A DNA stretch of 64,000 nt from CAZOKH01 sp964580315 (GTDB taxonomy: Bacteria; Chloroflexota; Anaerolineae; Anaerolineales; Anaerolineaceae). The position numbers and the translations under genes were made by a program. The DNA lies in the NCBI GenBank assembly GCA_964580315.1, contig CAZOKH010000001.1:62001-126000 (forward strand), written 5' to 3'. Of this stretch, positions 59,601 through 64,000 are shown one piece after another (position 1 is the stretch's first letter; every line of letters starts with the position of its first letter). The notes beneath the pieces are model-generated. The model saw only the letters and a list, made by a program, of their open reading frames with translations, was not told the DNA's origin and searched no databases.

Positions 59601-59936
59601 ATGAACGAAGAACAAGTTGGTGGTGTGAGCAGAGTGGAACTGGATTCAGCAGCCAGCCGAATGTCACAGATGCGGTTGGAGATGAGTGAGAGCGTGACTA
59701 CGCAATCTTCATCGGTTGAAAAACCGCAGCCGCAAGCGGCTCAAAAACAGCCTGAGCCGGTGAAAAGCGCATCGGAACCAGTGGTGCACAACTCTCTCAA
59801 GTTCGTGGTGGACAACGATACACATGAAGTTACGGTGATGATTATAGATAAAGCCACACAAAAGATCGTGCAAACCATTCCGCCCGAAGCCATGAAAGAT
59901 ATACCGATCGGTCAATTGCTGCAATATTCGATTTAG
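59601..59936 (+). CDS. flaG: FlaG family protein
   Basis: A 111-residue protein. The N-terminal half is Ser/Gln/Pro-rich; the C-terminal half is the FlaG domain: SLKFVVDNDTHEVTVMIIDKATQKIVQTIPPEAMKDIPIGQLL (59793-59920). FlaG influences filament length in several bacteria. GGAAGGAGG precedes the start. It sits between fliD and fliS as usual. Confidence 0.92.
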   Translation: MNEEQVGGVSRVELDSAASRMSQMRLEMSESVTTQSSSVEKPQPQAAQKQPEPVKSASEPVVHNSLKFVVDNDTHEVTVMIIDKATQKIVQTIPPEAMKDIPIGQLLQYSI

Positions 59937-59964
59937 CGGAAACGCATAACATTGCTGTTGGGTT

Positions 59965-60002
59965 TAGAAATCCTGGAAAAGGGGATATCCAGAGGATTTC
60001 TA
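59965..60002 (+). terminator. Probable terminator after flaG
   Basis: TAGAAATCCTGG pairs with CCAG(AG)GATTTCTA, about 12 bp with a two-base bulge, followed by a T-containing stretch. The rest of the 59937-60250 gap holds the fliS promoter and no other clear signal. Confidence 0.5.
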
Positions 60003-60161
60003 TTGTCATTTAACGTAAATTCAAGAAAAATTCGCTTTCATTTTGAATGAGCGCAGCGAGCCAGGTAATTTCTCCACCAGGTCAGATCACCTTATCCTTG
60101 ATTGATGTTCATTTCCGAATGATTGTATTGCCCGGGGGGAAATCCAAAATCTGCAAAAACA

Positions 60162-60189
60162 CTCAAGCATTGGGCAAAAATGCCGATAA
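60162..60189 (+). promoter_or_regulatory. Sigma-28 promoter of fliS
   Basis: CTCAAG, 14 bases, GCCGATAA, 61 bases before fliS. Confidence 0.8.
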
Positions 60190-60250
60190 ATAAATCAGTG
60201 CGAAAAACTTTTATTTGTAAGAAAAGCAGTTATTTGAAGGAGATGTCAGC

Positions 60251-60643
60251 ATGACAATGGGTTACGCAAACGCAGCATACGGCGCCAATCAATATCGCAA
60301 GCAGGATGTGGAAAGCGCCAGCCCGATCCGCCTGGTGATTATGGCTTATGACCTTGCCATTCGTGCTTGCGATCAGAAGGATTTTGTGACGGCCACCAAA
60401 GCGGTGAGCGCGTTACGGAATGAACTCGATTTCAATTATGCTGAAGTGGCAGTTGGGCTGCTGAATCTTTACCAGTGGGTGTTGGATTGCATGCGCAGCG
60501 GCGATTATGAGACTGCCAAGCACACGCTGATGGAACTGCGCGAAGCCTGGTCAACTGTGGAAAAACGATTGAACAGCAGCTTGCAGGAAGCCATGGCGCT
60601 GCAAGACCGCGATGTGGCCGGGGCTCCGCTGGGCGCCGCATAA
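60251..60643 (+). CDS. fliS: Flagellin chaperone FliS
   Basis: A 130-residue four-helix chaperone that binds the C terminus of flagellin before export. It begins GYANAAYGANQYRKQDVESASPIRLVIMAYDLAIRAC (60259-60370), matching the Y-x-x-x-x-V/I-x-T/S-A-S-P-x-x-L-I signature, with LDFNYAEVAVGLLNLYQWVLDCM as the central helix. The ribosome site is AAGGAGATG. It is a single-gene unit between a FliA promoter and a terminator. Confidence 0.94.
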   Translation: MTMGYANAAYGANQYRKQDVESASPIRLVIMAYDLAIRACDQKDFVTATKAVSALRNELDFNYAEVAVGLLNLYQWVLDCMRSGDYETAKHTLMELREAWSTVEKRLNSSLQEAMALQDRDVAGAPLGAA

Positions 60644-60662
60644 ATTTGACCTGTCAAAATTA

Positions 60663-60710
60663 CAGCCTCACACCAATCCAGAATGTCATGGGGTGGGGCT
60701 GTTGCTTTTT
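60663..60710 (+). terminator. Terminator after fliS
   Basis: CAGCCTCAC pairs with GTGGGGCTG (one G-T) around a long loop, followed by TTGCTTTTT. Confidence 0.65.
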
Positions 60711-60751
60711 AAGACGACTTTCACGCCATTTTTATTCAACCTTCATTCAGG

Positions 60752-60790
60752 CTTTACAGCCTGAAATGAAGGCCTATGCTATCCTTGAGG
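60752..60790 (+). promoter_or_regulatory. Early-flagellar upstream element before flgC
   Basis: CTTTACAGC, 19 bases, TATCCTTGAGG, sharing both blocks with the element before fliR (38041-38078). TTTACA and TATGCT, 16 bases apart, may be the -35/-10 of an ordinary promoter inside it. Confidence 0.5.
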
Positions 60791-60833
60791 CAGTGATCAT
60801 AGCTTCTACTGTGATTGGATTTAAGGAGCAACC

Positions 60834-61286
60834 ATGAGTTTTTGGAACACTTTAAAAATAAGCTCGTCAGCATTATATGCCCAGCGTTTGCGATTGGATG
60901 TTATTTCAAACAATGTTGCCAACGCAGAAACAACACGAACCACGGCCGGCGGTCCCTATCAGCGCCAGGATGTGGTGTTCACCACGCAAAACAATTTGCC
61001 CTTCATCCACAATTTATTGATTGCCAATCGAAACCTGGACAATGACCCGGCGAATTTGCAGGGTGTAAAAGTAAGCGAGATCATCACCGATGAAACCGAG
61101 GGGCCAAAGGTGTACGACCCCACGCATTCTGACGCGGATGAAGAAGGGTATGTCACTTACCCGAATGTCAACCTGGTGGTTGAGATGACCAATATGCTTT
61201 CGGCCACACGCTCTTATGAGGCAAACCTTTCAGTGGTCGATGCAGCCAGGACCATGGCGCAGCGCGCCCTCGAAATCGGAAAATAA
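60834..61286 (+). CDS. flgC: Flagellar proximal rod protein FlgC
   Basis: A 150-residue rod protein. N-terminal SSALYAQRLRLDVISNNVANAETTRTTAGGPYQRQDVVF (60864-60980) and C-terminal GYVTYPNVNLVVEMTNMLSATRSYEANLSVVDAARTMAQRAL are diagnostic. AAGGAGC precedes the ATG. It opens the basal-body operon; flgB, which normally comes directly before, is not present in the gap behind fliS. Confidence 0.95.
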   Translation: MSFWNTLKISSSALYAQRLRLDVISNNVANAETTRTTAGGPYQRQDVVFTTQNNLPFIHNLLIANRNLDNDPANLQGVKVSEIITDETEGPKVYDPTHSDADEEGYVTYPNVNLVVEMTNMLSATRSYEANLSVVDAARTMAQRALEIGK

Positions 61287-61307
61287 AGTTTTTCAAACAG
61301 GTGAAGC

Positions 61308-61616
61308 ATGGATATTTCTCAAATTTCCAATCTCGGCACTTCGGGCATCAGCCGATTGATCAGCATGCAGGAACAGTCCGCCCAGGCTGACCCTGTGAAT
61401 GACATTGGAGAGACTTTTTCAGATATCTTGAAAAATCTCAGCAAAATGGAACAGACCAGCGATGACATGATGCAGCAACTGGCAGCTGGTGAGGATGTTG
61501 ACCTGGCTCAATTGATGATCGCAACGGAGCAAACCGATGTGAGTTTCAAAGTGGCCATGTCCATTCGAGACAAACTTGTTGATGCCTACCAGACCATCAT
61601 GCGAATGAATGTTTAG
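61308..61616 (+). CDS. fliE: Flagellar hook-basal body protein FliE
   Basis: A 102-residue adapter between the MS ring and rod. FSDILKNLSKMEQTSDDMMQQLAAGEDVDLAQLMIATEQTDVSFKVAMSIRDKLVDAYQTIMRM (61418-61610) is the full conserved region ending in the usual E-I/T-M-R-M motif. Confidence 0.94.
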   Translation: MDISQISNLGTSGISRLISMQEQSAQADPVNDIGETFSDILKNLSKMEQTSDDMMQQLAAGEDVDLAQLMIATEQTDVSFKVAMSIRDKLVDAYQTIMRMNV

Positions 61617-61647
61617 TTAAACCATTTTTTATCAAGAGTGAAGAATT

Positions 61648-63387
61648 ATGCTTGCTAATCTGCAATCTCAGTTACAAAATTTTTGGCAGCGGCAATCAAA
61701 CATACAGCGAACCATTCTCATTTCGGTGGGCGTGGTTGTGCTGATTGTCGTTCCGGTTTTATTGAGCTGGGCATTTCGCCCCAGTTATGGGACGGCGTTT
61801 AGCGGCTTGAGTGAAGCGGATGCCGGGCAAATTGTCGAGAAACTGGATGCAGAGGGAATTCCTTATCAAATAAAAAATGGCAGCACCATTATGGTGCCAA
61901 CCGACCGGGTTTACGAGGTGCGGTTGTTGATGGCGCGAGAAGGTTTGCCCAAAGGCGGCACAGTTGGTTTGGAGTTGTTTGAGGGTACGACTCTGGGCAT
62001 GACCGAGTTTACCCAGCGGGTGAATTATCAACGCGCCCTGGAAGGTGAACTGGAGCGCACGATTGCCAGCCTGGACGCTGTTGCGGCGGTGCGCGTGCAT
62101 GTGGTTACCCCGGAAGAAACACTGCTCACCAGTGAGCAGGCGCCCACAACCGCTTCCATCACCATTGAGACCAAACCCACAAAATCGCTCAATGCCGGGC
62201 AGGTGCGGGCTATAACCTACCTGGTTGCCAATGCGGTGGAGAATCTTGAACCTGAACATGTTGTGCTGGTGGACACGGCAGGAAATTTGCTGGCAGCCGG
62301 CGGACAGGAAGATGGTTTGGGTGTCATGTCGGGATTGGACAGCCGCCAGGCAGCCGAGCAGGAGGCTGCCAACCAGCTTCAATTGAAGGTGAAAAATTTG
62401 CTGGATACGGCGTTGGGCCCAAACCGCTCCGTGGTGCAGGTGACAGTGGCGTTAGACTGGAACGAGAAAGAAGTATTCACCGAGGCGTACGATCCTGAAC
62501 CGCCTGCCTTAAGCAGTTCTCAGACCATCAACGAATCTTATGCCACCGACGGCGAGCTGCTTTCGGGGGTTCCGGGCGCTGCCACCAATTTGCCCGATGC
62601 TATTGAAACGATTGAGCAAACTGAAGGCGGCAACGCCTATTATCAACGCAGTGAAGAAACCAATAATTACGAAGTATCCAAAACCGAATCCAAAGAGATT
62701 ATCCCGCCGGGAGCCATCAAACAGGTTTCGCTTTCTGTGCTGGTAGACGGTGTTACCGACACGCAACAGTTGCAGACTTTGCAGGCTGCCATCACCGCTG
62801 CAGTGGGAATTGACAATACCCGCGGCGATCTGATTTCTGTGCAATCGCTGACCTTTGACCGCACTTTCTCAGATGCACAGACCGAAGAATTGGAAAAGAT
62901 GGAACAAAGAGAGTTGTTTATTATGATTGCTGAAATTCTTGCAGTATTGCTGGCGCTGGGATTTATCCTGTGGTATGTGCAGCGCCTTTTGCGGAATTTG
63001 CGCATGGCCTCGGCTGAAGTGTGGACGCCTGTCTTAAAACCGGTATCAGAGATGGCAACCATATCTCCTGGTGTTGGAGAAGTGGGCCCGGCGATGATGC
63101 CTTCACAAGAACAACTCCAATCATATCTTTCACAGATGGCGCAGCCAGTTTCACCCGAAGGGCCCGAATTTGAACGAAGACCAGAGGCCGAATCTCAAGC
63201 TGTTCCGACACCTGCTGAACCACCCAAGCTGCCGGATTTGGCAAAAATTAAACCCAAGGTTGCTGTTCCTACGCCTGAAGAAGAACAAATGATGCGCCTG
63301 GTGTCGCGCATGGCGGCGGAGAATCCCGCGAATGTCGCAGAAATTATTCAACTCTGGCTGAATCAGGACAAACAGGAAAATGAGTGA
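61648..63387 (+). CDS. fliF: Flagellar MS-ring protein FliF
   Basis: A 579-residue MS-ring protein with two membrane helices (about 27-47 and 425-447). The YscJ-like ring domain (YGTAFSGLSEADAGQIVEKLDAEGIPYQI, GLFEGTTLGMTEFTQRVNYQRALEGELERTIASLD) is followed by the FliF-specific ring 3 with KEIIPPGAIKQVSLSVLVDG. The C-terminal tail (MMRLVSRMAAENPANVAEIIQLWLNQ) contacts FliG. It overlaps fliG by eight bases. Confidence 0.96.
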   Translation: MLANLQSQLQNFWQRQSNIQRTILISVGVVVLIVVPVLLSWAFRPSYGTAFSGLSEADAGQIVEKLDAEGIPYQIKNGSTIMVPTDRVYEVRLLMAREGLPKGGTVGLELFEGTTLGMTEFTQRVNYQRALEGELERTIASLDAVAAVRVHVVTPEETLLTSEQAPTTASITIETKPTKSLNAGQVRAITYLVANAVENLEPEHVVLVDTAGNLLAAGGQEDGLGVMSGLDSRQAAEQEAANQLQLKVKNLLDTALGPNRSVVQVTVALDWNEKEVFTEAYDPEPPALSSSQTINESYATDGELLSGVPGAATNLPDAIETIEQTEGGNAYYQRSEETNNYEVSKTESKEIIPPGAIKQVSLSVLVDGVTDTQQLQTLQAAITAAVGIDNTRGDLISVQSLTFDRTFSDAQTEELEKMEQRELFIMIAEILAVLLALGFILWYVQRLLRNLRMASAEVWTPVLKPVSEMATISPGVGEVGPAMMPSQEQLQSYLSQMAQPVSPEGPEFERRPEAESQAVPTPAEPPKLPDLAKIKPKVAVPTPEEEQMMRLVSRMAAENPANVAEIIQLWLNQDKQENE

Positions 63388-64000
63388 GAGAACTTTCGGA
63401 GCCAGGCAGGCTAAAGGGATAGAAAAAGCAACCGCCTTGCTTTTGGCGCTGGGCGTGGAAAATTCTTCCCGCGTTTTGCAATATATCCCGGAAGCGGATA
63501 TGGAGCGTTTGCTGCTGGCAATCAGCGATACGGGATCCATATCTTCTGATGTGCGTGTGCATGCCCTTGAAGAGGCGTATGCATTGTCCTTATCTGGCGT
63601 TGATTCGCTGGGCGGCGGTGCGGAATATACCCGCCAGTTGCTGGCGAAAGCGGTTGGCCCGCGCCGCGGCGCCGAAATTTTGGAACGCATTTCTGCCCGG
63701 CAGCAGCTTTCTTCATTCGAAATGCTGCGCAACGCCGACGGCGCCCAGGTGGCAACCCTGCTGCAAGAGGAACATCCGCAGACCATTGCCCTGGTGCTGT
63801 CATACCTGGAAGCCAAGCTGGCAGCAGACATTTTGACCAACATGCCCAATGATATGCAGGTGGATGTAACGCTGCGCCTGGCGCGCATGGACCGGGTTTC
63901 GCCGCAAGTGGTGCAGGTGGTTGAACGCAACCTGAAGCAAAAGTTATCGGGCGTGCTTTCGGCGGCCGATTTCCGCGCGACAGGCGGCGTTGATTTCCTG
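63380..64000 (+). CDS. fliG: Flagellar motor switch protein FliG, N-terminal 207 residues
   Basis: The gene runs off the right edge. The visible part holds the N-terminal FliF-binding domain (GIEKATALLLALGVENSSRVLQYIPEADMERLLLAIS, 63416-63525) and the middle domain up to LSGVLSAADFRATGGVDFL, with EEHPQTIALVLSYLEAKLAADILTNMP. Normal FliG is about 335 residues, so the C-terminal torque domain is outside. Start ATG at 63380, coupled to fliF. Confidence 0.95.
   Translation, partial: MSERTFGARQAKGIEKATALLLALGVENSSRVLQYIPEADMERLLLAISDTGSISSDVRVHALEEAYALSLSGVDSLGGGAEYTRQLLAKAVGPRRGAEILERISARQQLSSFEMLRNADGAQVATLLQEEHPQTIALVLSYLEAKLAADILTNMPNDMQVDVTLRLARMDRVSPQVVQVVERNLKQKLSGVLSAADFRATGGVDFL

Noticed and set aside
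60646..60837. 63-codon frame between fliS and flgC
   Set aside because: It runs through the fliS terminator and the upstream element and has no ribosome site; not FlgB.

Overview
The window looks like chromosomal DNA of a motile member of the Chloroflexota, most likely class Anaerolineae. Supporting signs are a mevalonate-pathway decarboxylase, a complete V/A-type ATPase operon in the order F(H)-I-K-E-C-G(F)-A-B-D, no flagellar L- or P-ring genes (consistent with a single-membrane envelope), and a flagellar cluster whose order resembles the fla/che operon of Firmicutes without its chemotaxis genes. This placement is inferred from gene content only. I saw no rRNA, tRNA, CRISPR array, insertion sequence or prophage.

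Layout. Bases 1-8.9 kb hold the start of a mevalonate decarboxylase gene, a membrane diguanylate cyclase, a 37-residue lipoprotein, a SulP anion permease, an ICMT-like methyltransferase, PanE, and a divergent SDR / SDR-TetR cluster. Bases 8.9-12.0 kb hold a minus-strand operon of an MgtE_N-CBS protein and an Nramp-like transporter. It follows a leader of about 430 nt with a terminator/antiterminator pair and a small acidic, proline-containing leader ORF. Bases 12.0-20.5 kb are the V/A-ATPase operon. Bases 20.5-23.1 kb hold a Phd-like/HD-GYP fusion, an SDR and a nitroreductase. Bases 23.4-27.9 kb are a phnD-phnC-phnE transporter with an unusually large permease, plus a VUT-family transporter. 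Bases 27.9-30.9 kb are a response regulator and a GAF-GAF-PAS histidine kinase.

From 31.0 kb to the right edge everything concerns the flagellum: flbD-motA-motB-fliL-fliM-fliN-fliO-fliP-fliQ, then an HDOD protein and a lone receiver, then fliR-flhB-flhA-flhF, a small membrane protein, fliA and a swrB-position gene. Next come two rod genes, flgM-flgN-flgK-flgL, csrA, a glycosyltransferase/FGE-like block, flagellin, fliD, flaG, fliS, flgC-fliE-fliF and the first part of fliG. FliA and FlgM are both encoded here. Four promoters of the form CTCAAG-N14/15-GCCGATAA lie in front of the late genes, so the regulon can be read directly. CsrA is encoded between the hook-filament junction genes and flagellin, and the flagellin leader carries GGA motifs in hairpin loops, one of them the Shine-Dalgarno itself.

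The most interesting signals are the probable magnesium operon with its multi-layer leader RNA (11.54-12.0 kb) and the CsrA-type flagellin leader (56.2-56.3 kb). Others are the Phd/HD-GYP fusion, the oversized PhnE, the lipobox on FliP, the HDOD/receiver pair inside the export-apparatus operon, and the glycosylation block next to flagellin.
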